This document shows, piece by piece, positions 20,649 to 30,815 of a stretch of 64,000 nt of DNA. The notes under the pieces were generated by a model that saw only the letters and a program-made list of their open reading frames with translations, was not told the origin of the DNA and made no database searches. Positions within the stretch are counted from its first letter, which is position 1, and the number at the start of each line of letters is the position of its first letter. The DNA lies in the NCBI RefSeq assembly GCF_902167145.1, contig NC_050104.1, forward strand, positions 109,999,849 through 110,063,848, given 5' to 3'. Source of the stretch: Zea mays. Its lineage: Eukaryota > Streptophyta > Magnoliopsida > Poales > Poaceae. The position numbers and the translations under genes are program-made.

Positions 20649-21248
20649 TGTTGGGGACTTGTTCTCAAATGCTATGAATTAAGAACAAGGCAACACAAAA
20701 TGTTAAATGTTAATGTCCTTCGTCCGCTGAAGCATTATTTCCTCGAGGATATAATGAACTTCGGACGAAGGTTAAAACGACACAATTACGAAGGTTGAGC
20801 TTTTATAATTAAATTCTCAGAGAGTGTATAAAATAATGTGAGAAACAAAGCATTAAAGATAAGTAAACTATAGGTAAACAACATCATTTTTATATTATAT
20901 AAACTTGATGTATATGAATATAATATTAGATACATTTATACCTCTGTCTTGGCAAGGAATAATTCCTGAGTGATGCGATTGCAATTACAGGAATGCGTGA
21001 ATAGTAAAGGAATACTGTTCACTATTTATAGGCACACGACACAACCTGTAAGGAATTACAATCGTGCCCCTCATAAAAGATTACAACAATGACTCAAACA
21101 CTTGTGGACTAAAAGGTCATTTTACTTTTAAGTCGGTTTGCCATTCCGAAGCTTCATGAACAGCAACCTTCGGTCATCACGTGCAGACAGCTTCAGCCGA
21201 AGCTATTTCTTCCTGCAGGACCTTCGGCGACGAAGCATGGTCCCAACA
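20649..21248 (-). repeat. 3' LTR of element C (genomic left), 600 bp
   Basis: TGTTGGGGACTTGTTC...GGTCCCAACA on the + strand, exactly the length of its partner at 38668-39267. TATA box (- strand TATAAATA) at 21023-21030. Confidence 0.93.
21023..21030 (-). promoter_or_regulatory. TATA box, left LTR of element C
   Basis: TATAAATA on the - strand, matching 39042-39049 in the other LTR. Confidence 0.6.
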
Positions 21249-21263
21249 GTAGCCCCTTCACGG
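21249..21263 (-). other. polypurine tract of element C
   Basis: On the - strand a purine-rich GTGAAGGGGCTAC runs into the LTR start TGTTGGGA. The GGGGCTAC end is shared with the Huck-like tract at 2788. It shows the - orientation. Confidence 0.7.
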
Positions 21264-21505
21264 TACTAGATCGTTTTTCGTAACGAGCTTGATCCGTGAA
21301 AGAAGTCTCTTAGGCTTCAGGAAGCCGAAGGTCCGAAAAACACCTTCCCTGAGCTCGTTGTCGAGAAACGATTCAGTTTCCAAGCGCGTAGCGGTCCCAC
21401 CCTGCAGGGTTACTGTTTGGTTTCTGCGGTCCACCGCGCAGCGGGTGTAAGCAGCTGTTTGCCTGGTGTAAAAATCCTGACGATTCACCTTCTTACCTGC
21501 AGCAC

Positions 21506-21513
21506 TATATAAA
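21506..21513 (+). promoter_or_regulatory. internal + strand TATA box for the antisense ORF of element C
   Basis: TATATAAA in GCACTATATAAACAG, 187 bases upstream of the ATG at 21700 and outside the LTR. The stretch between (21514-21699) has no upstream gene and would be the 5' leader of a separate transcript running opposite to gag-pol. Confidence 0.55.
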
Positions 21514-21699
21514 CAGACGGGTAGGTGTGAAGTTACCACAACATTTATTGCTATTGCACTGTTTTGCTGCCAAAATTTTTAACCATAGCCGAAGCTTGAC
21601 TCTCGCAAGCAGACGGAGCTCCAGTTTTAAAGCCTACTTCGTCAGAAGAAAAAGCTTCGGAAGAAAAAGTTCTTTAGTTCCCAAGAAATTCAGAATTAA

Positions 21700-21806
21700 A
21701 TGGCCAGAGTGCGCTCTACCGCTAGAGTTGAACGTGAGGGAGGCGAAGCCGAAGGAGCGGAGACTGTTCCTATCTCCGAAGCGATGCAACGATCCGGACT
21801 GGTGAC
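21700..21806 (+). pseudogene. antisense ORF of element C, 5' part (split by element B)
   Basis: ATG at 21700 opens MARVRSTARVEREGGEAEG. After 107 bases the frame is cut by the Opie-like insertion and resumes at 30816 in phase, allowing for the 5-bp TSD. Exon 1 is thus 709 codons. The start context AATTAAATGG and the upstream TATA box support this ATG. For function see the part at 30816. Confidence 0.8.
21802..21806. repeat. TSD GTGAC, left copy (element B)
   Basis: GTGAC before TGAGAGCACC, repeated at 30811-30815 after CCCTTTCA. A perfect 5-bp duplication. Confidence 0.95.
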
Positions 21807-22397
21807 TGAGAGCACCTAGAGGGGGGGGGGGGGGTGAATAGGTGATCCTGTAAAAAACTTCAAACTTATAGCCACAAAACTTGATTAGGTGTTAGTACAG
21901 TTTATGCCAAGTGGCTAGAGAGGAGTCAAAACACAATAACCACAAGAATCCAATCAAGCACAGAGTGACACAGTGGTTTTATCCCGTGGTTCGGCCAAGA
22001 CCAACGCTTGCCTACTCCACGTTGTGGCGTCCCAACGGACGAGGGTTGCAATCAACCCCTCTCAAGCGGTCCAAAGACCCACTTGAATACCACGGTGTTT
22101 TGTTTTCCTTTCACTATCCCGTTTGCAAGGAATCTCCACAAATTGGAGTCTCTTGCCCTTACAAGTATATGATCACAAATGAAACACAGAGTAAGGGAGG
22201 GAAGCAACACACACAAATCCACAGCAAAAGCGCACACACACGGCCAAGAATCGAGCTCACAAGACTATCTCAGAGTTCTCACTTAGAACAGAGCTCGAAT
22301 CACTTAGAAACACAAACGAATGCGCAGAGACTTAGTGTGGATGATCAAGAATGCTCAAAGGTTGCTTGTATGTCTCCTCCATGCGCCTAGGGGCTCC

Positions 22398-22404
22398 TTT
22401 TATA
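22398..22404 (-). promoter_or_regulatory. TATA box, left LTR of element B
   Basis: TATAAAA on the - strand in GGGGCTATAAAAGG, 69 bases downstream (in transcription sense) of the dyad array. Confidence 0.7.
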
Positions 22405-22472
22405 GCCCCAAGGCAGCTAGGAGCCGTTGAGAGCAAATCCGGAAGGCCATCCTTGCCTTCTGTCGTCGGGGG

Positions 22473-22832
22473 CACCGGACAGTCCGGTGCACACCGGACA
22501 CTGTCCGGTGCCCGATTTGTTTCCTTAAACGGTGAAGACGACCGTTGCAGACCGTTGGCAGATCTGGTGCTGTTGGCGCACCGGACATGTCCGGTGCACA
22601 CCGGACAGTCCGGTGCCGTCTTCCGACCGTTGGCTCGGCCACGTGTCCCGCGCGGATTGCGCGGCCGACCGTTGGCCCTGGCCGACCGTTGGCTCACCGG
22701 ACAGTCCGGTGCACACCGGACAGTCCGGTGAATTTTAGCCGAAGTCGCCGGTCAATTTCCGAGAGCGGCCAGTTTGAGTCGCGCCAGCCTGGCGCACCGG
22801 ACACTGTCCGGTGCACACCGGACAGTCCGGTG
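22473..22832 (-). promoter_or_regulatory. CACCGGAC dyad array, left LTR of element B
   Basis: Seven dyads: CACCGGACAGTCCGGTG (spacer 1), CACCGGACACTGTCCGGTG (spacer 3) and CACCGGACATGTCCGGTG (spacer 2), mostly in pairs, with several GACCGTTGG boxes between the pairs. They sit just upstream of the TATA box. Confidence 0.7.
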
Positions 22833-23085
22833 CTCCAGACCGAGCTGGGTCTTGGCAGCACACAGCCAAGTCCCTTCTCCTTTTCTCTATTCTTCTTCTT
22901 TCTGTTTCTAACACTTAGACAAATATATTAGTACTTAAAACCAATGTACTAAGGCTTAGAAACATACCTTTACTTCATGATTTTCACCTTGTTCATCCAT
23001 GTACATAAATTCCCAATTAAGCACATGTGTTGGCACTCAATCACCAAAATACATAGAAATGGCCCAAGGGCACACTTCCCTTTCA

Positions 23086-23888
23086 ATCTCCCCCTTTTTG
23101 GTGATTTATGCCAACACAACATAAAGCAAGTGGAACAAGTGCAAAATCACTTCAAATAAAAACTCAAATTGGTTTTGATTCAATTTTGGCATATATGGAT
23201 CATCCTTTGCCACCACTTGGTTTGTTTTTGCAAATCAAACTCAAATCTCTATCTCTAAGTCAAACACACATGTTGAAGTATAAAGAGAGTCATTCCAAAA
23301 GAGATTGATCAAAGATTTCAAAAACTCCCCCTTTTTCCCATAATCAACACTTCTCCCCACAAGAAGCCAACTTTTGAAAATAGAGACAATAAGAGATAAT
23401 AAAAGCTTTTGACAAAACAAAAACTCTATTCTACTATTTTCAAAATCTCTCAAGTGGTAGCTGATCCATTGATCCATTTATCACTTTGGCCTTTATTTTC
23501 TCCCCCTTTGGCATCAAGCACCAAAACGGGATCAATCTTGGCCTGTTAACCCCATTGCCTCACCAAAGCTTCAATTAAGAGCAAATGGCAATAAGATTTC
23601 ATGAGATGAACTTGGAATTAGTTACCCTCTCATCGGAGTGCAGTGGAAGTCTTTCATGGTCCAAGTCCACCTTTTTCCTTTCAATCCTCCTTCGAGACTA
23701 AATTATCAAACTCAAGCACATGGTTAGTCTCAAAGGGTCAAGTTGTAACACATCTCCCCCTAAACATGTGCATCACTTTGCAACGGACTTGTGAGGTCCA
23801 GGGAGGGTTTGTACAACTTGAGCACCACAATAAGCAACAAAATGCAGAATGAACCTGATCAAATGCATAAACACATGTATGCTACAAT
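23086..23888 (-). other. 3' untranslated region of element B with multiple polypurine tracts
   Basis: CT-rich words on the + strand (purine on the - strand) recur at 23086-23099 (next to the LTR), about 23324, 23352, 23500 and 23753, nearly all containing CTCCCC. The first is the working primer site; the rest are the extra tracts typical of Sireviruses. No gene is seen. Confidence 0.8.
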
Positions 23889-26800
23889 TCAATCCAAGTT
23901 CCGCGAATCTAAGACATTTAGCTCACTACGCAGCCTGCAAAAGGTCTTCTCATCTAGAGGCTTGGTAAAGATATCGGCTAGCTGGTTCTCGGTGCTAACA
24001 TGAAACACTTCGATATCTCCCTTTTGCTGGTGGTCTCTCAAAAAGTGATGCCGGATGTCTATGTGCTTTGTGCGGCTGTGTTCAACAGGATTCTCCGCCA
24101 TGCGGATAGCACTCTCATTGTCACATAGGAGTGGGACTTTGCTCAGATTGTAGCCAAAGTCCCTGAGGGTTTGCCTCATCCAAAGTAGTTGCGCGCAACA
24201 CTGTCCTGCGGCAACATACTTGGCCTCATCGGTGGATAGGGCAACGGAAGTTTGTTTCTTAGAGTTCCATGACACCAGGGACCTTCCTAAGAATTGGCAC
24301 GTCCCCGATGTACTCTTCCTATCAACCTTACATCCAGCATAGTCGGAGTCTGAGTATCCAACTAAGTCAAAGGTAGACCCCTTTGGATACCAGAGCCCGA
24401 AGCAAGGCGTAGCAACCAAATATCTAAGAATTCGCTTCACCGCCACTAAGTGACACTCCTTAGGATCGGATTGAAATCTAGCACACATGCATACGCTAAG
24501 CATAATATCCGGTCTACTAGCACATAAGTAAAGCAAAGAACCTATCATTGACCGGTAAGCTTTTTGATCAACGGACTTACCTCCTTTGTTGAGGTCGGTG
24601 TGTCCGTCGGTCCCCATCGGAGTCTTTGCGGGCTTGGCGTCCTTCATCCCAAACCGCTTTAGCAGATCTTGCGTGTACTTCGTTTGGGAGATGAAGGTGC
24701 CGTCCTTGAGTTGCTTCACTTGGAACCCAAGGAAGTAGTTCAACTCGCCCATCATCGACATCTCGAATTTCTGCGTCATCACCCTGCTAAACTCTTCACA
24801 AGACTTTTGGTTAGTAGAACCAAATATTATGTCATCGACATAAATTTGGCACACAAACAAATCACCATTACAAGTCTTAGTAAAAAGAGTTGGATCGGCT
24901 TTCCCAACCTTGAAAGCATTAGCAATTAAGAAATCTCTAAGGCATTCATACCATGCTCTTGGGGCTTGCTTAAGTCCATAGAGCGCCTTAGAGAGCTTAC
25001 ACACTTGGTCGGGGTACCGTTCATCCTCGAAGCCAGGGGGTTGCTCCACGTACACCTCCTCCTTGATTGGCCCGTTGAGGAAAGCGCTCTTCACATCCAT
25101 TTGGAACAACCTGAAAGAATGGTGAGCGGCATATGCTAGCAAGATCCGAATTGACTCTAGCCTAGCCACAGGAGCAAAAGTCTCCTCAAAATCCAAACCT
25201 GCGACTTGGGCATAACCTTTTGCCACAAGTCGAGCCTTGTTTCTCGTCACCACCCCGTGCTCGTCCTGTTTGTTGCGGAACACCCACTTGGTTCCCACAA
25301 CATTTTGCTTCGGGCGAGGCACCAGTGTCCAAACTTCATTGCGCTTGAAGTTGTTTAACTCCTCTTGCATGGCCAACACCCAGTCCGGATCTAGCAAGGC
25401 CTCTTCTACCCTGAAAGGCTCAATAGAAGAGACAAAGGAGTAATGCTCACAAAAATTAACTAATCGAGATCGAGTAGTTACTCCCTTGCTAATGTCACCC
25501 AGAATTTGGTCGACGGGATGATCCCTTTGAATCATCGCTCGAACTTGAGTTGGAGGTGCCGGTTGCGCTTCTTCCTCTATTACTTGATCATCTTGTGCTC
25601 CCCCTTGATCAAGCGCCTCCACTTGAGGTACCTGTTCGTCATCTTTGGTTGGGGGTTGCACCATAGTTGAGGAAGAAGGTTGATCTCGTTCATCTTGTTC
25701 TTGTGGCCGTACTTCTCCAATCGCCATGGTCCGTATAGCGGCCGTCGGAACATCTTCTTCATCTACATCATCACAATCAACAACTTGCTCTCTTGGAGAG
25801 CCATTAGTCTCATCAAATACAACGTCGCTAGAGACTTCAACCAAACCCGATGATTTGTTGAAGACTCTATACGCCTTTGTATTTGAGTCATAACCTAACA
25901 AAAACCCTTCTACAGCTTTGGGAGCAAACTTAGAATTTCTACCTTTCTTCACTAGAATGTAGCACTTGCTCCCAAATACACGAAAGTAAGATACATTGGG
26001 TTTGTTACCGGTTAGAAGCTCATACGACGTCTTCTTGAGGAGGCGATGAAGGTAGACCCTGTTGATGGCGTGGCAAGCCGTGTTCACGGCTTCCGTCCAA
26101 AAGCACTCGGGGGTCTTGAACTCTCCTAGCATCGTCCTCGCCATGTCGATGAGCGTCCTGTTCTTCCTCTCTACCACACCATTTTGCTGTGGTGTGTAGG
26201 GAGCGGAGAACTCGTGCTTGATCCCTTCTTCTTCAAGGAACTCCTCCACTTGAAGGTTCTTGAACTCGGACCCGTTGTCGCTCCTTATCTTTTTCACTTT
26301 GAGCTCAAACTCATTTTGAGCCCTCCTGAGGAAGCGCTTGAGGGTCCCTTGGGTTTCAGACTTATCCTGCAAAAAGAACACCCAAGTGAAGCGGGAAAAG
26401 TCATCAACAATAACTAGACCATACTTACTTCCCCCTATGCTTAGATAGGCGACGGGTCCGAAGAGATCCATATGCAGCAGCTCCAGGGGTCTTGAAGTGG
26501 TCATCACATTCTTGCTGTGATGCGCTCCTCCCACCTGTTTCCCTGCTTGACAAGCTGCACAAGGTCTATCTTTTTCGAAATGAACATTGGTTAGACCTAT
26601 CACATGTTCTCCCTTTAGAAGCTTGTGGAGGTTCTTCATCCCCACATGTGCTAAGCGGCGATGCCACAGCCAGCCCATGCAAGTCTTAGCCATTAAGCAT
26701 GCATCTAGACCGGCCTCTTCTTTTGCAAAATCAACTAAATAAAGTTTGCCGTCTAATACACCCTTAAAAGCTAGTGAACCATCACTTCTTCTAAAGACAG

Positions 26801-27095
26801 ACACATCTACATTTGTAAATAAACAATTATATCCCATTTGACATAATTGACTGACAGATAGCAAATTATATCCAAGACTCTCCACTAAGAATACATTTGA
26901 TATAGAATGCTCATTAGAAATTGCAATTTTACCTAGCCCTTTTACCTTGCCTTGATTCCCATCACCGAATATGATTGAATCTTGGGAATCCTTATTCTTG
27001 ACGTAGGAGGTGAACATCTTCTTCTCCCCCGTCATATGGTTTGTGCATCCGCTATCAATAATCCAGCTTGAACCCCCGGATGCATAAACCTGCAA
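23889..27095 (-). CDS. pol polyprotein of element B (PR-IN-RT-RNase H)
   Basis: Uninterrupted 1068-codon frame ending VLDSRNLD. Protease Asp in IIDSG (about residue 13). Integrase zinc finger His144/His148/Cys178/Cys181 and catalytic Asp209, Asp272 and Glu308. Acidic linker about 430-530. RT with YVDD at 751-754. RNase H with YSDSDYAG and LCDNESAI, but [10 protein letters not shown] where the sister copies have [10 protein letters not shown]. The frame is +1 relative to gag. It has no ATG of its own at the front (begins Q-V-Y-A-S-G-G), so it must be made by frameshifting or splicing. The enzymes act in the virus-like particle and nucleus. Confidence 0.93.
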   Translation of the reverse strand: MQVYASGGSSWIIDSGCTNHMTGEKKMFTSYVKNKDSQDSIIFGDGNQGKVKGLGKIAISNEHSISNVFLVESLGYNLLSVSQLCQMGYNCLFTNVDVSVFRRSDGSLAFKGVLDGKLYLVDFAKEEAGLDACLMAKTCMGWLWHRRLAHVGMKNLHKLLKGEHVIGLTNVHFEKDRPCAACQAGKQVGGAHHSKNVMTTSRPLELLHMDLFGPVAYLSIGGSKYGLVIVDDFSRFTWVFFLQDKSETQGTLKRFLRRAQNEFELKVKKIRSDNGSEFKNLQVEEFLEEEGIKHEFSAPYTPQQNGVVERKNRTLIDMARTMLGEFKTPECFWTEAVNTACHAINRVYLHRLLKKTSYELLTGNKPNVSYFRVFGSKCYILVKKGRNSKFAPKAVEGFLLGYDSNTKAYRVFNKSSGLVEVSSDVVFDETNGSPREQVVDCDDVDEEDVPTAAIRTMAIGEVRPQEQDERDQPSSSTMVQPPTKDDEQVPQVEALDQGGAQDDQVIEEEAQPAPPTQVRAMIQRDHPVDQILGDISKGVTTRSRLVNFCEHYSFVSSIEPFRVEEALLDPDWVLAMQEELNNFKRNEVWTLVPRPKQNVVGTKWVFRNKQDEHGVVTRNKARLVAKGYAQVAGLDFEETFAPVARLESIRILLAYAAHHSFRLFQMDVKSAFLNGPIKEEVYVEQPPGFEDERYPDQVCKLSKALYGLKQAPRAWYECLRDFLIANAFKVGKADPTLFTKTCNGDLFVCQIYVDDIIFGSTNQKSCEEFSRVMTQKFEMSMMGELNYFLGFQVKQLKDGTFISQTKYTQDLLKRFGMKDAKPAKTPMGTDGHTDLNKGGKSVDQKAYRSMIGSLLYLCASRPDIMLSVCMCARFQSDPKECHLVAVKRILRYLVATPCFGLWYPKGSTFDLVGYSDSDYAGCKVDRKSTSGTCQFLGRSLVSWNSKKQTSVALSTDEAKYVAAGQCCAQLLWMRQTLRDFGYNLSKVPLLCDNESAIRMAENPVEHSRTKHIDIRHHFLRDHQQKGDIEVFHVSTENQLADIFTKPLDEKTFCRLRSELNVLDSRNLD

Positions 27096-27135
27096 GGTAA
27101 ATTTAGGCTTGGGTCTTAGGTACCCAACTCATGTT
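27096..27135 (-). other. gag-pol junction of element B, candidate 3' splice site
   Basis: Gag stops at TAA (27103-27105). Pol is open in the +1 frame from a TGA about 30 bases upstream. Just before the conserved pol start GTTTATGCATCC the - strand reads CTAAATTTACCTTGCAG, like a branch point, pyrimidine tract and AG acceptor. Confidence 0.5.
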
Positions 27136-29487
27136 GGGTCCTACAAGGTTAGTGCAAATATCCTTAGGGACCCAAATGCAAGTCCTGTCTCCCTTGCATT
27201 TTGCCCCTAACTTCCTAGCAACTATTTTCCTATCCTTTCTACAAATAGCAAAGGAAGTGTTTAAAGCACAATAAATTATAGAAGGTTCATTCACTACTTT
27301 CCTAGGAGCATGAATAACATTCTTTCTAGGCACATGAGCAATATTTCTCCTAGGCATATCCCTATCATGCTTATAAGAAGAACTAGAGGCAAACATGGCA
27401 TGAGAATCATAAACATGTGAATCAAAATCATTATAAGCATTTCTAGCATTTCTCCTATCATAATACATAAAAGCATGGTTCTTTTTAGCATTACTAGCCA
27501 TAGGGGCCTTCCCTTTCTCCTTGACGAAGATGGGAGCCTTATGGCTTGTTAAGTTCTTGGCCTCTCTCTTGAAGCCAAGACCATCCTTAATTGAGGGGTG
27601 TCTACCAACCGTATAGGCATCCCTTGCAAATTTTATTTTATCAACTTCATTCTTGCTAGTCTTAAGTTGGGCATTAAGACTAGCCACTTCCTTATTTAAT
27701 TTGGAAATTAAAACTAGATGTTCACTACAGGCATCAACATCGAAATCCTTACACCTAGTGCAAATCTTAACATGTTCTACACAAGAATTAGATTTATTTG
27801 CTACTTCTAACTTAGCATTTAAATCATTGTTAACACCTTGTAAAGTAGAAATGGTTTCATGACAAGTAGATAGTTCATAAGAAAGCATTTCATTTCTTTT
27901 TACTTCTAAAGCATATGATTTTTGTGCCTCTACAAATTTATCATGTTCATCATACAATAAATCCTCCTGCTTTTCTAAAAGCCTATCCTTTTCATTCAAT
28001 GCATCAATCAATTCATTGATTTTATCTATCTTAGATCTATCTAAGCCCTTGAACAAGCATGAATAATCTACGTCATCATCACTAGACCCACTATCACTAG
28101 AAGAAGCATAAGTGGAGTCTTGAGTACTCACCTTCTTCTCCCTTGCCATAAGACATGTGAGACGCTCGTTGGGGAAGAGAGCCGATTTGTTGAAGGCAGT
28201 GGCGGCGAGTCCTTCGTTGTCGGAGTCGGAGGAGGAGCAATCCGAGTCCCACTCCTTTCCTAGATGCGCCTCGCCCTTTGCCCTCTTGTATTGCTTTTTC
28301 TTTTCTCTTTTGTTCCCCTTTTCCTGGTCACTTCCATTATCGGGACAGTTAGCGATAAAATGACCAAACTTACCGCATTTGAAGCATGAGCGCTTCCCCT
28401 TGGTCTTGGTCTTGCTTGGCTGCCCCTTGCGACCATTTAGCGCCGTCTTGAATCTCTTGATGATGAGAGCCATCTCTTCATCGTTGAGTCCGGCCGCCTC
28501 AATTTGTGCCACCTTGCTAGGTAGCGCCTCCTTGCTTCGTGTTGCCTTGAGAGCGAGAGGTTGCGGCTCGTTGATCGGACCATTCAAGGCGTCGTCCACA
28601 TATCTCGCCTCCTTGATCATCATTCGCCCGCTAACAAATTTCCCAAGAACTTCTTCGGGCGACATCTTGGTGTACCTGGGATTTTCACGTATATTGTTCA
28701 CCAAGTGAGGATCAAGAACGGTAAATGACCTTAGCATTAGGCGGACGACGTCGTGGTCCGTCCATCGCGTGCTCCCGTAGCTTCTTATCTTGTTGATAAG
28801 GGTCTTGAGCCGATTGTATGTTTGCGTTGGCTCCTCGCCCCTTATCATTGCGAACCGTCCAAGCTCGCCCTCCACCAACTCCATCTTGGTGAGTAAGGTG
28901 ACGTCGTTCCCCTCATGAGAAATTTTGAGGGTGTCCCAGATTTGCTTGGCGTTATCCAAGCCGCTCACCTTATGGTATTCATTCCTGCACAAGGAAGCTA
29001 GAAGAACAGTAGTAGCTTGTGCATTCTTATGAATTTGTTCATTAATGAACATGGGACTATCCGAACTATCAAAATGCATTCCACTCTCTACAATCTCCCA
29101 TATACTAGGATGGAGAGAGAATAGGTGACTACGCATTTTGTGGCTCCAAAATCCGTAGTCCTCTCCATCAAAGTGTGGGGGCTTGCCGAGTGGAATGGAG
29201 AGCAAATGAGAATGTGAACTTTGCGGAATACGAGAGTAATCAAAAGAAAAGTTCGAATTAACCGGTTTTCTTCTCTCGTAGTTGTTGTGGTCCTCGTCCT
29301 TTTGGGAAGAAGTAGACTCATCGCTGTCGTAGTAGACGATCTCCTTGATGCGTCTTGTCTTCTTCTTCTTCCCATCTCTTCGCTTGTGGCCCGAGCCCGA
29401 GTCATTGGACTTGTCATCCCTTGGCTCGTTGACGAAGGACTCCTTCTCCTTGTCGTTGATCACAATTCCCTTCCCCTTAGGATCCAT
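27103..29487 (-). CDS. gag of element B
   Basis: Uninterrupted 794-codon frame from ATG at 29485-29487, about 40 bases after the primer-binding site. In order: a basic/Ser-rich N-terminus; a copia-type gag domain ([19 protein letters not shown] through [11 protein letters not shown], about residues 100-240); a CCHC zinc knuckle [14 protein letters not shown] near residue 370; a long coiled-coil region; CTRCKD; and a tail ending WVPKTQA. Sirevirus Gags are longer than Ty1-type Gags because of this C-terminal extension. Forms the particle and binds RNA. Confidence 0.93.
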   Translation of the reverse strand: MDPKGKGIVINDKEKESFVNEPRDDKSNDSGSGHKRRDGKKKKTRRIKEIVYYDSDESTSSQKDEDHNNYERRKPVNSNFSFDYSRIPQSSHSHLLSIPLGKPPHFDGEDYGFWSHKMRSHLFSLHPSIWEIVESGMHFDSSDSPMFINEQIHKNAQATTVLLASLCRNEYHKVSGLDNAKQIWDTLKISHEGNDVTLLTKMELVEGELGRFAMIRGEEPTQTYNRLKTLINKIRSYGSTRWTDHDVVRLMLRSFTVLDPHLVNNIRENPRYTKMSPEEVLGKFVSGRMMIKEARYVDDALNGPINEPQPLALKATRSKEALPSKVAQIEAAGLNDEEMALIIKRFKTALNGRKGQPSKTKTKGKRSCFKCGKFGHFIANCPDNGSDQEKGNKREKKKQYKRAKGEAHLGKEWDSDCSSSDSDNEGLAATAFNKSALFPNERLTCLMAREKKVSTQDSTYASSSDSGSSDDDVDYSCLFKGLDRSKIDKINELIDALNEKDRLLEKQEDLLYDEHDKFVEAQKSYALEVKRNEMLSYELSTCHETISTLQGVNNDLNAKLEVANKSNSCVEHVKICTRCKDFDVDACSEHLVLISKLNKEVASLNAQLKTSKNEVDKIKFARDAYTVGRHPSIKDGLGFKREAKNLTSHKAPIFVKEKGKAPMASNAKKNHAFMYYDRRNARNAYNDFDSHVYDSHAMFASSSSYKHDRDMPRRNIAHVPRKNVIHAPRKVVNEPSIIYCALNTSFAICRKDRKIVARKLGAKCKGDRTCIWVPKDICTNLVGPNMSWVPKTQA

Positions 29488-29523
29488 CTCTTCGGGCGGT
29501 TAGTCCCTTTCTTGAAGAGAACG

Positions 29524-29535
29524 GCTCTGATACCA
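29524..29535 (-). other. primer-binding site of element B (initiator tRNA-Met)
   Basis: TGGTATCAGAGC on the - strand, two bases from the 5' LTR. This is the standard plant match to the 3' end of initiator tRNA-Met, with no mismatch to the usual 12-mer. Confidence 0.92.
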
Positions 29536-30122
29536 ATTGAGAGCACCTAGAGGGGGGGGTGAATAGGTGATCCTGTAAAAAACTTCAAACTTATAGCCAC
29601 AAAACTTGATTAGGTGTTAGTACAGTTTATGCCAAGTGGCTAGAGAGGAGTCAAAACACAATAACCACAAGAATCCAATCAAGCACAGAGTGACACAGTG
29701 GTTTTATCCCGTGGTTCGGCCAAGACCAACGCTTGCCTACTCCACGTTGTGGCGTCCCAACGGACGAGGGTTGCAATCAACCCCTCTCAAGCGGTCCAAA
29801 GACCCACTTGAATACCACGGTGTTTTGTTTTCCTTTCACTATCCCGTTTGCAAGGAATCTCCACAAATTGGAGTCTCTTGCCCTTACAAGTATATGATCA
29901 CAAATGAAACACAGAGTAAGGGAGGGAAGCAACACACACAAATCCACAGCAAAAGCGCACACACACGGCCAAGAATCGAGCTCACAAGACTATCTCAGAG
30001 TTCTCACTTAGAACAGAGCTCGAATCACTTAGAAACACAAACGAATGCGCAGAGACTTAGTGTGGATGATCAAGAATGCTCAAAGGTTGCTTGTATGTCT
30101 CCTCCATGCGCCTAGGGGCTCC

Positions 30123-30129
30123 TTTTATA
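30123..30129 (-). promoter_or_regulatory. TATA box, 5' LTR of element B
   Basis: TATAAAA on the - strand. This is the promoter LTR, so it is the likely start region of the element RNA. Confidence 0.7.
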
Positions 30130-30197
30130 GCCCCAAGGCAGCTAGGAGCCGTTGAGAGCAAATCCGGAAGGCCATCCTTGCCTTCTGTCGTCGGGGG

Positions 30198-30557
30198 CAC
30201 CGGACAGTCCGGTGCACACCGGACACTGTCCGGTGCCCGATTTGTTTCCTTAAACGGTGAAGACGACCGTTGCAGACCGTTGGCAGATCTGGTGCTGTTG
30301 GCGCACCGGACATGTCCGGTGCACACCGGACAGTCCGGTGCCGTCTTCCGACCGTTGGCTCGGCCACGTGTCCCGCGCGGATTGCGCGGCCGACCGTTGG
30401 CCCTGGCCGACCGTTGGCTCACCGGACAGTCCGGTGCACACCGGACAGTCCGGTGAATTTTAGCCGAAGTCGCCGGTCAATTTCCGAGAGCGGCCAGTTT
30501 GAGTCGCGCCAGCCTGGCGCACCGGACACTGTCCGGTGCACACCGGACAGTCCGGTG
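30198..30557 (-). promoter_or_regulatory. CACCGGAC dyad array, 5' LTR of element B
   Basis: Same seven dyads and GACCGTTGG boxes as at 22473-22832, offset by 7725. Confidence 0.7.
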
Positions 30558-30810
30558 CTCCAGACCGAGCTGGGTCTTGGCAGCACACAGCCAAGTCCCT
30601 TCTCCTTTTCTCTATTCTTCTTCTTTCTGTTTCTAACACTTAGACAAATATATTAGTACTTAAAACCAATGTACTAAGGCTTAGAAACATACCTTTACTT
30701 CATGATTTTCACCTTGTTCATCCATGTACATAAATTCCCAATTAAGCACATGTGTTGGCACTCAATCACCAAAATACATAGAAATGGCCCAAGGGCACAC
30801 TTCCCTTTCA

Positions 30811-30815
30811 GTGAC
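30811..30815. repeat. TSD GTGAC, right copy (element B)
   Basis: Second copy of the duplication at 21802-21806. Confidence 0.95.

Larger units (their letters stand above)
21807..23085 (-). repeat. 3' LTR of element B (genomic left), 1279 bp
   Basis: From TGAGAGCACCTAGA to CCCTTTCA on the + strand. All conceptual translations across it match those of the right LTR. Confidence 0.95.
21807..30810 (-). mobile_element. Element B: Opie-like Copia (Sirevirus) element, complete, very young
   Basis: 9,004 bp with two LTRs, a perfect TSD, an initiator-tRNA-Met primer-binding site, uninterrupted gag (794 codons) and pol (1068 codons or more), and multiple polypurine tracts. The LTRs look identical apart from the length of one G run (14 against 8). 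It is the only element in the window whose coding capacity looks whole, so it may be recently or still active. The Opie name is from memory of LTR ends TGAAAGGGAAATGTGCCC...GGTGCTCTCA. Confidence 0.9.
29538..30810 (-). repeat. 5' LTR of element B (genomic right), 1273 bp
   Basis: Partner of 21807-23085, shorter only by 6 G in the run near its start. TATA box at 30123-30129 (- strand TATAAAA). Confidence 0.95.

Noticed and set aside
20505..20798. 97-codon + strand frame
   Set aside because: It crosses the boundary between unassigned DNA and the LTR of element C, so it cannot be an ancestral gene.
22473..22832. Regularly repeated palindromes considered as a CRISPR array
   Set aside because: Plant nuclear context, irregular short spacing, no unique spacers, and every copy is inside an LTR promoter.
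22351..22931. Open frames on both strands through the dyad arrays (also 30076-30656, 62314-62977, 18804-19489)
   Set aside because: Repeats of CACCGGACAGTCCGGTG read as HRTVRC or TGQSGA in any frame; promoter sequence, not genes.
30724..30815. Apparent start of the long + strand ORF at 30724
   Set aside because: These codons lie in the Opie-like LTR and TSD. The true start is the ATG at 21700, as the phase across the insertion shows.
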